Shown in pieces: positions 10,241 through 19,859 of a stretch of DNA of 64,000 nt (positions are counted from its first letter, which is position 1; each line of letters opens with the position of its first letter). This DNA comes from Archilochus colubris (lineage: Eukaryota > Chordata > Aves > Apodiformes > Trochilidae). The stretch is taken from NCBI GenBank assembly GCA_023079485.1, contig CM041098.1:1198193-1262192 (forward strand), written 5' to 3'. A model generated the notes under the pieces. That model had not been told where the DNA came from. It did no database searches and saw only the letters and a program-made list of their open reading frames with translations. The translations under genes and the position numbers were made by a program.

Positions 10241-10702
10241 CCATCCTGAGCATGACCACAAGGAAAGCCTGGCAGGTAGAAACAGCCTCCTGGACCAAGG
10301 GAACATGAAGTTGATGGAGGGGGCTCAGGGGGGCAGCAGCTGCAGACACCCTGTGTCCAGCAGGAGCTTCCCAAGGGCCAGGAGATGGCAGTGGGATGGA
10401 GGCACAGCCTCTCCAGCCCAGCCAGCACACTCAGTATGTCCCATTCTCCTTCTTCCAGTGTTGCTTCACCTCACACCCTCCTTGTGACAGCTTCAGAAGT
10501 GTCCCTGCTCTGCCAGGTGGTGGTTTATGACTGGAAGAAGAGGTAAGAGTGACTTGCTGATGCCACAGACTCCAATGAACACCTTTGCCTTCCCTGGCAC
10601 CCCTCAGCTGGCACAAAAAGGCTCTTCAGGGCTTTCAGGTCTCTGTCCCTGCATGAATCCTGGACCCCTACATAGCCACAGGAGATGCAGAGCTGTGGGA
10701 TG
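10241..10702. other. Unique non-coding stretch
   Basis: No repeat or gene recognised. Confidence 0.45.
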
Positions 10703-10862
10703 GAGAGCCCAGGGCAGGGCTGGAGTCCCCATCATCCCTGGAGGGGATTCCAAACCAGTGAAATTGTGGTGCTGAGGGCCATGGGGCAGTGGTGGTGGCC
10801 CTGGCGCTGTTGGGTTCATGGATGGACTTGGAAGGTCTTTTCCAACCCAAACAAATCTGTGC
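10703..10862 (+). mobile_element. CR1 LINE 3'-end fragment
   Basis: Shows GGGCAGGGCTGGAGTCCCCA, the GTGGTGCTGAGGGCCATGGG block and the terminus GGAAGGTCTTTTCCAACCC. This belongs to the CR1 group with the GGTCTTTTCCAACC ending, different from the young subfamily. Confidence 0.88.
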
Positions 10863-11667
10863 TTCATATACCAACGAGCCATAGAGCACCCAGCAAGACT
10901 TGGTTGCTGGAACTGGGAGCACTGGGAGGCCTTAGAAGGAGGAATAACTCCAGAGAGCTGCTCTGCAATGACTGAACCACCCAAAGCAGAGCTGGGAGAT
11001 TTGTCTGATGATCATAACAGGTTTTGTGGTGTCTGGTGTAGGGAGGAACCAGGGCTCCTGGGCAAGGAGCAGAGAAGTCCTCTCCATGCTGATGGGATAG
11101 TCAGGGTTGCTTCAATCATCTGCTCCATTCCTGTCCCTGGTGAGAAGGGCTCAGATTCTGAGGGTGAGAACTTGGAGGATTTGGCATCTGGGTCCATCCC
11201 AGTTTCTCTGATGCAGGAACCCAGAGCTCTGTGTCAGCTGCTATTGGGAGACTCATTCCCCAGCCCTGAGCACCCACATAGACCAGAAAAACTCATTCCA
11301 AGTGCTGGAAAACCACCAAAATCCTGCTCAGGTTTGAATAAAAGGGTGGGAGAAATGTCATGGGACAGAGCCAGCTCCTGGGACAGGGATTCCTGCTGCT
11401 GTGGTGCTGCTTGGCACGGGCAGCTCCCAGCTCCTGCTTCTGAGCAGGATGAGGAATGGGGGGAGCAGAGCTGTGCAGCAGACAGATAAGGTTTGCTGGT
11501 GGCAGGTGGTGGGCACAGATGTGCAGGCAGAGAGCTGCCTGCCTGCCTCGGAGGGCACAGGGCTGGTGGCAGCTGGGACACAGCACAGATTGCTCCAGCT
11601 CCCAGCCAGGGCCTGGCATGGGATGGCCACGCAGAGCCAAAGCTCTCCCTGTCCCAGATTTCTCAGT
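10863..11667. other. Unique non-coding stretch
   Basis: An AT-rich patch at 10995-11025 (GTCTGATGATCATAACAGG) is the only feature of note. No gene recognised. Confidence 0.45.
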
Positions 11668-12312
11668 CCTGGTGCCTCTCACCTGAGGCCATCCAGGAGG
11701 AGAAGGACTTGGAGGTGCCTGGTGAGGAGAAGCTCTCCAGAAGCCAACAATGGGCCGAGGAAGCAGGGGGGGTTGTCTGATCCACTTTGGTGGGAACCCC
11801 TCTGGGGCTTTGTGTCCAGTTCTGGAGTCCCCACCACAGGAAGGATGTGGAGATGTGGGAGAGAGTCCAGAGGAGGCCATGGAGATGATCCAAGGGCTGG
11901 AGCAGCTCTGGAGCCAGGCTGAGAGTTGGGGGTGTTCAGGCTGGAGAAGAGAAGGGAGCAATGGGGAGACCTCAGAGCACCTCCCAGTGCCTGAAGGGGC
12001 TCCAGGAAAGCTGGGGAGGGACTGGGGACAAGGGCCTGGAGGGATGGGATGAGGGGGAAGGGTTTCCAGTTGGGAGAGGGGAGATGGAGAGGAGATGGGA
12101 GGGAGGAATTGTTTGGGGTGAGGGTGCTGAGCCCCTGGGTGCCCAGGTCGCCCCCAGAAGCTGTGGCTGCCCCATCCCTGGCAGTGTTGAAGGTTGGATG
12201 GGGCTTGGAGCCCCCTGGGCTGGGGGAGGTGTCCCTGAGCATGGCAGGGGCAGGTATTGTATGATCTTTGAGGCCCCTTCCCACCTGAATCAGTCTGGGA
12301 TTTTGTGATGTG
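11668..12312 (+). mobile_element. CR1 LINE, young subfamily (variant A), long fragment
   Basis: Begins inside ORF2 (frame reading EEKDLEVPGEEKLS), is interrupted, resumes with VQFWSPHHRKDVEM-type coding sequence near 11815, then runs through GGAGACCTCAGAGCACCTCC, CCTGAAGGGGCTCCAGG, the variant-A 3' UTR and a weak tail at 12265-12312 (GATCTTTGAGGCCCCTTCCC). The middle of the coding region is deleted or scrambled around 11740-11800. A long open frame on the opposite strand (12549 down to 11293) is an antisense artefact of this copy. Confidence 0.93.
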
Positions 12313-12467
12313 AAGCCTCACCCTTGGCCACTGAGTCCCCTCACAGCCCAGACATATTTTCCTTTTCCTTTGGTCCACCTGCACTTGTCCCCAAACCCAG
12401 TTCCCTTTTCTCCCCCATCCTTCTCCCAAACCAGGAGTTTCCCCAGTGCTGCCTGGCCCAAGCCCCT
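12313..12467. other. Pyrimidine-rich spacer
   Basis: Nothing recognisable. Confidence 0.35.
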
Positions 12468-12532
12468 TAAAAAACAAAACAAAACAAAAACCAAAACCAA
12501 AACCCAACAAAACAACGAAAATCAACCAACCC
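12468..12532. repeat. A/C-only low-complexity tract
   Basis: Runs of A separated by C or CC (AAAACAAAACAAAACAAAAA and similar). This strand-asymmetric tract resembles those at 18.17 and 24.24 kb. Confidence 0.85.
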
Positions 12533-12975
12533 AATGTGAAAAGGATCAAAGGTTTCTGGGGATCTTTCCCTTCTGGCTCTTCCTGACTCCACCTATCAAA
12601 GGCAGAAGAAGATTTCCAGCATAGCAGGAAACAGAGTAATGAGTTTAGTGCCAGGGAGAATAGCCTGAGCTATTCCATCTCTCTTCCCCCAAATGAGAGA
12701 ATCCTTCTGCTGCAATTTACTGACACCATTAGCAGGGCTTCCTGCTCTGCTCCCGAGTCTTCCCCCACCTCTGCTTCCCCTTTGGAGCTCTCAGCCTTTC
12801 CAGTGGTGCCATTTTCATCTTCACACAGCAAGAACATTTTCGGATTGGGAGCTGGGTTTGAGGCTTGGGGGGTGGGGGTTGCCTTGAAATGCTCACCAAA
12901 GGGGATGGAGGCTCTGAAGTACAACAGGGATAAATTAACTTTCAGCCTTTGCAGCCATTTCAGGGAAATCAGCAG
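12533..12975. promoter_or_regulatory. Possible conserved non-coding block
   Basis: Contains CAGAGTAATGAGTTTAG near 12630, CTGCAATTTACTGACACC near 12711 and GGGATAAATTAACTTTCAG near 12927 in unique DNA with no coding frame. Motif density is lower than in the stronger candidates, so this is a weak call. Confidence 0.2.
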
Positions 12976-13023
12976 CTTCTTTCTTTCTTTCTTTCTTTTT
13001 TTTCTTTTTTTTTTTTTTCTTTC
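12976..13023. repeat. (TTTC)n / poly-T tract
   Basis: Five or so TTTC units followed by T-runs broken by single C. Confidence 0.9.
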
Positions 13024-13798
13024 GGTTTTGCAATGTTCCTGATGCAAAGCTGCTCAAAGCTGCTCACTTAAGGGGACCTGAGCTGCTCCAGCCATTTTGG
13101 GACCAGCAGCCTGATCCCTGGAGAGGGTCATCTGTCCTGGCAGTGCCTCCTGGGCTCAGTCCTGCCAAGCTGGAGTCCTTGGCATGGGCCAGGGGAGCGG
13201 GCACGAGCTTTGCTTTGCCTTCCTCTTTGCAATATTGGTTGTATTTTGATTTGCATAATCCAGTCCAGCAAACAAGAGAGGCAGATGAGGCTAAATGAGG
13301 GGTAAAAAAAAGAGCAAACAACCAACAACAACAACAAAAAGCCAAACTTATTTACCTTGGCTAATGAGCATCAGGCTGCTCAGCCACCAGTGGCCTCCTG
13401 GGCTCCTGAAGGGCACAGCCTGGAGCTTGGGGTGAGAGCTGAGAGGTGGGAAATGGGGGAAGAAAAGCCAAAAAGAGTGCAGGAGAAAAGCCCAAAGCAC
13501 TCTCTCGGGGATGAGGGATACCTGACCACTTGATACTTGTCTGGAGGAATTTTCCTCTCCAGCAGGAGGTGGATATGGGATGGAGGAGGGCAGAGCTGCA
13601 CAGCCACCTGGTCAGGTGCTCCAGCAGCATCCCTACATCCCTCCCCTCCTCTGCTTCCTGGGCTCATGGAGGTTCTCCAGGCACAGGCAGGCTGGGAGCT
13701 GGAACCCCCTCTGGAATGAGCACTGGAAAGAGAGATCAGGACATCAGAGCAGGCAATGCCAGGTTCCAACATCTCCCTGGTGTGAGGTAAGGAGGCAC
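13024..13798. other. Unique stretch with an octamer site
   Basis: Mostly unremarkable. A perfect POU octamer ATTTGCAT occurs at 13249-13256 in the context GATTTGCATAATCC, close to TTTGCAATATTGG and GCTAAATGAGG, so 13225-13300 might be regulatory. No gene recognised. Confidence 0.4.
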
Positions 13799-13880
13799 TG
13801 CTGGGATGCAAGGACACTGTTGGGATACAAGGACAGTTGGGATGTAAGGACACTGTTGGATATAAGGACACTGTTTCAAG
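13799..13880. repeat. Degenerate tandem repeat, 17-19 bp unit
   Basis: About four copies of a unit containing GGGATGCAAGGACAC or close variants; the copies differ by a few bases and in length. Confidence 0.8.
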
Positions 13881-14099
13881 ATGAGGAGGCACTGCTGCCA
13901 TCCCCGGTGTCACTGTCACATCGTGGCAATTCCCTGGTAAGACTTTTGCAAGAACCTTCCCAAACTGACTTTAATTAAATGGCTTCAGACCAGAGGAACC
14001 CCAAGGTTTCAGTGCAGGGGGATGGGAACAGCTCCATCCAATGCCACCCCAACTCTCCCCAGGCATTTTTGGGAGGCTTTAGGTCAGAAAGACACCTGG
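13881..14099. other. Unique spacer
   Basis: GACTTTAATTAAATGG at 13966-13981 is AT-rich. Otherwise nothing recognisable. Confidence 0.4.
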
Positions 14100-14121
14100 A
14101 AAAAAAAAAAAAAAAAAAAAA
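14100..14121. repeat. Poly-A run
   Basis: 22 consecutive A. No retrogene or SINE is visible upstream, so it is not clearly a retroposition tail. Confidence 0.9.
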
Positions 14122-14990
14122 GAATAAGCTCAGAATGGCTTCAGCCAACCATGGGGTGTTTTGTTGTGGGGCTTCTTTGGGTCTTGGCTTCCTTAGCAAA
14201 CCTGGAACAAACCAGCAATGCCTGGGACTGCCATGTGCCAGGCACAGAGGTGGCACCAGCCCTGGGGGCACTCAGTTGTTTGCTCCTCATCCCTCCCTTG
14301 CCCAGGTCACAAAAGCCACAGCAGAAGCCACCCTGGTCCCCTCTCTCTCCCCAGGTGCTGACCAGGTGGTTGGTTTATGAGGGAGAGGGGTTTAATGGGG
14401 CTGAGTGGCTCTCAGGGTCTCCCCTGTGCCATGGATCCCTGGGACAAGGTTTTTGGTGTCATCTGCACATGGGATGGACACGGCCAAACCCAGTCCTGTG
14501 GGTGCCTGCTGGGTGCCAGGTTTGTGGGCTTCCCACCTGTGCACCCTGCAAAGGAGGTCCATGTTCCTCCCCAGTGCTTTCTCAGAGAGGGGAAATGGTT
14601 CTGGTTTTTTAATTTTGGGAAAAAAAACCCAAACCTTTCCCTAGCAAAACCCTGAACCTGCCAACACCTGCCCTGGTGTCAGGGGAATGGTGACCTCCTC
14701 CTCATTTTGGAGCCATGAAGTTACCTCGGGTGGGATGGGGAGGGACCCAAATCTGTTCTGTCACTGCTTGTGGGGTTTGTTGGGTGGCAGGCACTGGGCT
14801 GGAAGTGCTGCATCTCTGGGGTTATTCTGAAGTTGGCTCCTTCTCTTTTGATCTCATATTTGTGCAATTTTTTTCCGGGCTCCAGCTCTGTTTATGCACA
14901 CCCACCCCCTTCGTTTCTTTCTTCCTTGCTCCCTCTACCTCTAATCATCCCTTTTTAACTCCTAGAGCTAGGCCAGTGTTGTGATAAGGG
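14122..14990. other. Unique non-coding stretch
   Basis: No gene or repeat recognised. Near 14887 there is CTGTTTATGCACACC, a TTTATG core in AT-poor surroundings. Confidence 0.45.
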
Positions 14991-15008
14991 AAAAAAAAAA
15001 AAAAAAAA
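14991..15008. repeat. Poly-A run
   Basis: 18 consecutive A. Confidence 0.9.
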
Positions 15009-15340
15009 GAGTAATTTTGACCTAAAAATGGGCATGTTTGACTTCAGTCTGCTCTTGGAATGCAGCTTCAGAATTAAGCCTAACTTCCAAAAAAGTCCAA
15101 ATCTGGACTTTTCCTTGTCTGGGTGACCCTTGTCTGGGTGTCCATCCCTCCCCTGCCACCACCACTTGGCACTGGGACATTGGCTGAGTCCAGGAGCCAG
15201 GAGGAAGGGTGGGGTGAAGGTCTGCTCTGCTTGTGTTGGCTTTGCTGGTCTGAGGGCTGTCATGGCAACGGTGCTGGCTGGATAATTAATATTGCACATG
15301 GGATTAGTGTGCAGGCAGAGGAAATGCTGCTTTCAGTGCA
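15009..15340. promoter_or_regulatory. Candidate regulatory element with RFX half-site
   Basis: At 15256-15300 the sequence has GCTGTCATGGCAACGG (an X-box-like half-site CATGGCAAC) followed by GGATAATTAATATTGCAC, a homeodomain-type cluster. An AT-rich segment at 15012-15090 precedes it. No coding frame is recognised. Regulatory function is inferred. Confidence 0.3.
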
Positions 15341-15482
15341 TGAAACCAGCCCCTCGGTACCAGCCTGCTCTTCCATGGGGTGTGGATGTCTGAGCTTTGG
15401 GGTCAGTAGAGCCAAGGGAAAGGGCAGAGGAGCTGCAGCCACTGCTCTGTTCCCAGCACAAGGTTTGACACCTGGCCACAGA
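15341..15482. other. Short spacer
   Basis: Nothing recognisable. Confidence 0.35.
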
Positions 15483-15549
15483 CATCCCATCCCATCCCAT
15501 CCCATCCCATCCCATCCCATCCCATCCCATCCCATCCCATCCCATCCCA
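15483..15549. repeat. (CCCAT)n microsatellite
   Basis: About 13 perfect copies of a 5-bp unit. It produces a spurious repetitive minus-strand frame reading GMGWDGMGWD. Confidence 0.97.
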
Positions 15550-15764
15550 GTATGGGCCACCAGTATGTGTGGTGGGTCCTGAGCTCCAGGGGGGAGAATG
15601 GGGACTGGAAGCAAATCTGGGATGTGTCCTGCACACCAGGAGCTGCAGGTTTTGGGGCTAGAAGCAACCCTGATCTGCTGGGTTTTACCTTGCTGACAAT
15701 TCTGGTAGATTTTGAGGAGCTGGGGAGGAACTCAGGGTGAGAAGGTGCTGCAGAGCCCCTCCAG
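15550..15764. other. Unique spacer
   Basis: Nothing recognisable. Confidence 0.35.
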
Positions 15765-15836
15765 CAAGTGGGGGCTGGACTGGGTGATCCTGAAGGTCTT
15801 TTCCAGCCTGAGAAACTCTGTGATTCAACTTTTTTG
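15765..15836 (+). mobile_element. CR1 LINE terminal scrap
   Basis: Only the last part of a CR1 3' UTR is left: GGCTGGACTGGGTGATCC, GAAGGTCTTTTCCAGCC and CTGTGATTC. It abuts a second CR1 end in the same orientation. Confidence 0.8.
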
Positions 15837-15837
15837 T

Positions 15838-16014
15838 CAGGCACTGGGATGGCCCAGGACAGAGGTGGAGTCCCCATCCCTGGAGGCATTGAAAAGGCAT
15901 TTGGAGCTGGGCCTTAAGGACAGGGTTTAGGAGCTGACTGGTGTTGGTCACAGGTTGGGCTGAGTGAGCTTGGAGGTCTCTTCCAACCCAACCATTCCAT
16001 GATTCTGTGGCTGC
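15838..16014 (+). mobile_element. CR1 LINE 3'-end fragment
   Basis: Shows GGTGGAGTCCCCATCCCTGG, GGTCTCTTCCAACCCAACC and the tail CATTCCATGATTCTGTGG. It lies head-to-tail directly after another CR1 terminus, so one copy landed at the tail of the other or the 3' end was duplicated. Confidence 0.9.
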
Positions 16015-16323
16015 TCCTCCTCCAATGGTTTCTGGGCATGTCCTGCTCCATCCTCCCAGCCCAAACCCAGGAGCAGGGGCAGCTCCCCCACTCCTGCCCC
16101 TCACTGCACAGCATCAGAGCAGCTCCAGATGCTTCCTCCAGGAGCAGGTGCTCAGGTCCTCTGCAGAAAGCAGCAAGTTCAATTCTTTTCCAAATGAACA
16201 GGGAGTTTAGGATGAGGAAAGAGCTGGATTTCCTCCCTGGGGCCCAGCCAGAGCCTTGACAGAACAAAACCCTCAGGGTGGAGGGTGAGGAAAGCAAAGG
16301 GAAGGCTCTGCTGCCCATCAGGT
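16015..16323. other. Unique spacer
   Basis: Nothing recognisable. Confidence 0.4.
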
Positions 16324-16457
16324 GTGGGGTTGTGGGGGAATCAGTGGTCTGGCTGTGGGGTTGTGGGGGAATCAGTGGTCTGGCTGTGGGGTTGTGGGGG
16401 AGAATCAATGGTCTGGCTGTGGGGTTGTGGGGGAGAATCAATGGTCTGGCCGTGGGG
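16324..16457. repeat. G-rich minisatellite, 31/33-bp unit
   Basis: Units start at 16324, 16355, 16386, 16419 and 16452: two of 31 bp, then two of 33 bp that carry an extra GA and an A-for-G change (GAGAATCAATGG versus GAATCAGTGG). Each unit has two G runs (GTGGGGTTGTGGGGG), so the array could fold into G-quadruplexes. The spurious plus-strand frame reads GLAVGLWGRIN repeatedly. Confidence 0.97.
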
Positions 16458-16870
16458 AGCTGGGAAGTGGAATGAGCAGGAGATGGTTGGAAGTGAGGTA
16501 GGAATGAAAGGAGGGCAATTAGCTGTTGTAATTGCAACTTGCAGTAATGAGGAGCTTGGGAACGGGGCTGATAAGCAGCTCGATAATAGAGTAATGAGAA
16601 CAGGTCTGCTCCAGCCTGGCAGAGGACTCAGGGAGGTATCAGAGAACCCCGGTGGTATTGTAGGAGAAGGAAGAGTGGCCCAGGAACGGAGTGAGCAGAG
16701 CCTGGAGAAGCCATCCAGGATGGAGAGAGGGCTGAATGCTGATAATAATTGGGGCTTGAGGGTGTGCTTAGTGTAGGAATAAAGTAATTAACCGATTAAA
16801 AATGCACGAGAGACACATGATAGGAACTGATAACCAACAGGAAAATGATTGATGCCTCCCGGATGGGGAG
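16458..16870. promoter_or_regulatory. Homeodomain-motif-rich block, candidate enhancer
   Basis: Holds GGCAATTAGCTG (16514-16525), GTAATTGCAACTTGCAGTAA (near 16529), GATAATAATTGGGG (16741-16754), AAAGTAATTAACCGATTAAA (16781-16800) and GAACTGATAACCAAC. These motifs lie in GC-moderate unique DNA with no coding frame. This is one of the denser TAAT clusters in the window. Confidence 0.35.
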
Positions 16871-17532
16871 CTGGAACATTCACTGCCTCTGCCTGGGTCC
16901 TTCAGATACCAACTCCTGCAGACCCACTGGGTGCTCTTTGATCACCGGGCTGCAGAGTTGTACTTGTCACCTGCTGTGCTGCCTGGGTGATAAATGGCCT
17001 GAAATTAATTCACCCCCCTCCTTGTTTGCTCTGAAAAAGAGTGTGGTAACCACCTTGGTTGGCTTGGAAATGCCCAAGCCCTGGCAGGGCCCTGGGGGAC
17101 ATCTGCCTTTTGGAGAGGGAGAGGGTGATGCTTGAAGTGGCCACCATCACGTGGCACATCTAGATGAGCTTGGGGGGGCTTAATCCGGTGACACACAACC
17201 AAATATTTTGCTAGTTTCTTTTTTAAGACCCCAGAAAATGCCAGGAGCAAAGGTTTCAAACCAACTTCTTGTGAACACAGCAGCAAAGCTGATCCACACC
17301 CCCTGAGTCCCTCTGGCTGAGCACTGCCAGGAGGCTTTGGGTGTCTGGCCATGATTTTCTGGCTTTTATTTTGGTCCTGTGCTGTGGTCTGAAGATAGGA
17401 CAGGGCTTCTGCAGGCTGTAGGACCCTGGGATTCTTGCAAAACTGGGCAAGAGTTAGGGAATAAGGAGGCAAGTTGTTGTGGGAAGGGAAAGATTTAAGC
17501 GACTGGATGTTGCCCTGGAGAGCTACAGATTA
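16871..17532. other. Unique non-coding stretch
   Basis: CTGAAATTAATTCACC near 16999 and CAAATATTTTGCTAG near 17201 are AT-rich patches. No gene or repeat recognised. Confidence 0.4.
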
Positions 17533-17566
17533 TTTTTTGGTTTGGTTTTTCTTTTTTTTTTTTTTG
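17533..17566. repeat. T-rich tract
   Basis: T-runs interrupted by GG and C, ending in a 15-T run. Confidence 0.85.
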
Positions 17567-17763
17567 GTCTGAGCTAAAGTGCTCCCATCTGACAGCTTGG
17601 AAGTCCTCTACACCAGAGATTTCACTGGTGATTTCTAACACGTTCCTCATTTCCTGGCACCTGGCTGGAGACACTGAGACCGGAATTGCTTGAGGCTGGA
17701 GGGGGTGGTACCAAAACTGGAGTCTGTGGGAACCTTGCTCTGAACACGTGAGCCATCCCTTCA
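17567..17763. other. Short spacer
   Basis: Nothing recognisable. Confidence 0.35.
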
Positions 17764-18155
17764 CAGGATCCCAAACTGGTTTGGGATGGAAGGAACCTTA
17801 AAGATCACCTTGTTCCAACCCCCCTGCCATGGGCAGGGACAACTCCCCCAGCCCAGGGGTCTCCAAGCCCCATCCAACCTTCAACACTGCCAGGGATGGG
17901 GCAGCCACAGCTTCTGGGGGCAACCTGGGCACCCAGGGGCTCAGCACCCTCACACCAAGGAATTTCTCCCTCCCATCTCCTCTCCATCTCCCCTCTCCCA
18001 GCTGCAAACCCTTCCCCCTCATCCCATCCCTCCAGTCCCTTGTCCCAAGTCCCTCCCCAGCTTTCCTGGAGCCCCTTCAGGCACTGGAAGGTGCTCTGAG
18101 GTCTCCCCATTGCACCCAACACCCCAAGTCCTTCTCAGGGCTGCTTTCAATGTTT
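17764..18155 (-). mobile_element. CR1 LINE, young subfamily (variant A), internally deleted
   Basis: The 3' UTR and variant-A block (CACCAAGGAATTTCTCCCTC) are intact. At about 18112 the reversed coding sequence jumps from GAGGTCTCCCCATTGC to CCCCAAGTCCTTCTCAGGGC. In the 4.06-kb copy these two segments are separated by several hundred bases of ORF2, so about 300 nt are missing. The 5' truncation is near 18155, next to an A/C-rich tract. Confidence 0.95.
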
Positions 18156-18169
18156 TAATAAGTTTGCTG

Positions 18170-18330
18170 AAAAAAAAGTTTAAAAAAACCAACCAACCAA
18201 ACAAAAAAAAACCCCAAAGAAACCCTCAAAACAACCCCCCCCAAAAAAAAAAAACCCCAACCAACCAACTAAAAGAACACAGAAAACCCCAAAAAACCAA
18301 ACCAAACCAAAGAACAAACCCAACCAAGCA
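18170..18330. repeat. A/C-only low-complexity tract, about 160 bp
   Basis: Almost pure A and C on the plus strand (AACCAACCAACCAAAC, AACAACCCCCCCC, CCAAACCAAACC), with very few G or T. It begins just outside the truncated 5' side of a CR1 copy. Confidence 0.9.
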
Positions 18331-19427
18331 GCCAAACAGGAACCAGGTGTCTCTGACTGGGTATCTAAAACAAATGGCTCCATTTCATCTTCACAAAGCC
18401 CTTCACAGTACAGACTCTCGTGCAAATGAATTCTTGAAAGTCTGTGAAGCACTTGGCTGGGCAAGTGATGGGTTTCAGAGGAGAGCAGATGAGGACATCC
18501 ATACTTCTGTGTTTGTGGCACGGGCAGGACAGTGGGCAGTGGGTAAGGGAGGAAGCTGCAGACTTAAAACCGAGGATAACCCAAAATCTGGGAGAGGTGG
18601 TGGCTGGGGCAGGAGCATTCCTGCTGGGCTGTTGGTTTGCTGACCTCCCTGCTCTTCAGATGTGGGCTCTGCCTTTGCCTGGTGGGCAGGCAGCCAGGTC
18701 CCAGCTGGTCCTGCCCTACATCCCTGCCACAGATCGTGCAGAGCAGAGGGAAGTGTTGTCCCCCTGGGAAGCACCAGCAGAAGCAGGGGGTGGGAGGGCA
18801 GGATCCCCAGGAGGTGGCTTCAGCCTCCCAACTCGATTTGCAGCAAAGTGAACTGTGGGGTGGTTCAGCAAGGGATGGAGGGGGAGGGCTTGTAAGTTCT
18901 GGAGAAAGTTTGGGCCAGAGATATTCATGAAACCATTTTCCAGATTCGGGTGAAAGCTGCAGGGTGAAGAAACTTGAGCTGTGATGGTTTCAGCTTGTCC
19001 ATGGGAAGCACTTGCAGTTCTTCAGCATCTCACCTGGGCTGCTGCAATCCTGCCTGGGCAGGACCTGCTCCTCCTTGGGGGTCCTCTACTTGGAGAAGCA
19101 GAAGCTCCTGCCAAGAGGACTGAGCAGCCAAGTCCCTCATGTCATCAGAGGGGCTGCTGGAGCTCAGGGACAGGGCTGAGGCACCTGCCTGGCACCAACC
19201 CCATCTCCAGGGCTGTGGGATTGAAGCCAGAGGTACAAATTCTGCTTCTTCTCACATCCTGTAGCCATTTCCTACTTGAAATGTCTTGGTGGACACAACA
19301 ACCACAGATGTGGTGCTGCCACAGCAGAGACTCAACCTTCCTCCCAGCCCTTCTGTAGGGCTGCTCAGTGGCTGGACCCAACCACTGCTTCTGCTTGGCT
19401 GTCAGCCTTTTTTGTAGAGCTTCTTTG
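18331..19427. other. Unique non-coding stretch
   Basis: Open frames on both strands lack recognisable domains. A CCAGGAGGTGGC phrase near 18805 weakly resembles a CTCF core. No gene seen. Confidence 0.45.
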
Positions 19428-19545
19428 GTTGGACTTGATGATCCCCAGGGTCTTTTCCAACCTGAGAGTTTCTCTGATTTCTGTGGTTGGACTTGATGAT
19501 CCCCAGGGTCTTTTCCAACCTGGAAGTTTCCCAGATTCCTGTGGT
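19428..19545 (+). mobile_element. CR1 LINE 3' tail, tandemly duplicated
   Basis: Two 58-bp copies, starting at 19428 and 19486, each read GTTGGACTTGATGATCCCCA then GGGTCTTTTCCAACCTG. The copies differ at only a few positions. The unit corresponds to the last part of a CR1 3' UTR. Slippage or unequal exchange after insertion is the likely cause. Confidence 0.92.
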
Positions 19546-19859
19546 TCTGTGAGCAGCCAGCCTGGTGTCCCAGGAGGGCAGCAGTCAGCACACAAACAGA
19601 AGAAACCTTCCCCTGCAGCCCCCCCAGCCTGCCTGCAGAGCATCTCCAGGGCAGCTGGAGAACCCCTCCACCTGGTTTTCTCCCTTACTTGTTTTACTGT
19701 CTTGTGCTCCTCCTCCTCCTGCAACTCTTACATTATTATTATTATTTCAATTATGCTCTTTGCCTCCTTCAGGATGGAGATGCCCAAATTATTGCCTCCA
19801 GGCTGCTTGGATGAATGCTTTAACCCCCTGACCCTCCTCCAGTCCTGTTGTGGCAATAT
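19546..19859. other. Unique stretch with short (ATT)n
   Basis: ACATTATTATTATTATTTC lies at 19731-19749. Nothing else is recognisable. Confidence 0.45.

Noticed and set aside
11293..12549. 418-codon minus-strand open frame
   Set aside because: It is largely antisense to the plus-strand CR1 at 11668-12312; its product repeats peptides seen antisense to other CR1 copies and has no domain.
14022..14121. Poly-A at 14100 as a retrogene tail
   Set aside because: Nothing upstream resembles a processed transcript or SINE and no flanking duplication is visible.
15260..15889. Minus-strand frame with GMGWD repeats
   Set aside because: Translation of the (CCCAT)n microsatellite in a lucky frame, not a protein.
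16324..16457. CRISPR-like regular repeats
   Set aside because: The units are directly adjacent with no unique spacers; it is an ordinary minisatellite in vertebrate DNA.
17786..18643. 285-codon plus-strand open frame
   Set aside because: Made of CR1 antisense sequence plus the A/C-only tract; lysine/asparagine/proline-rich stretch is an artefact.
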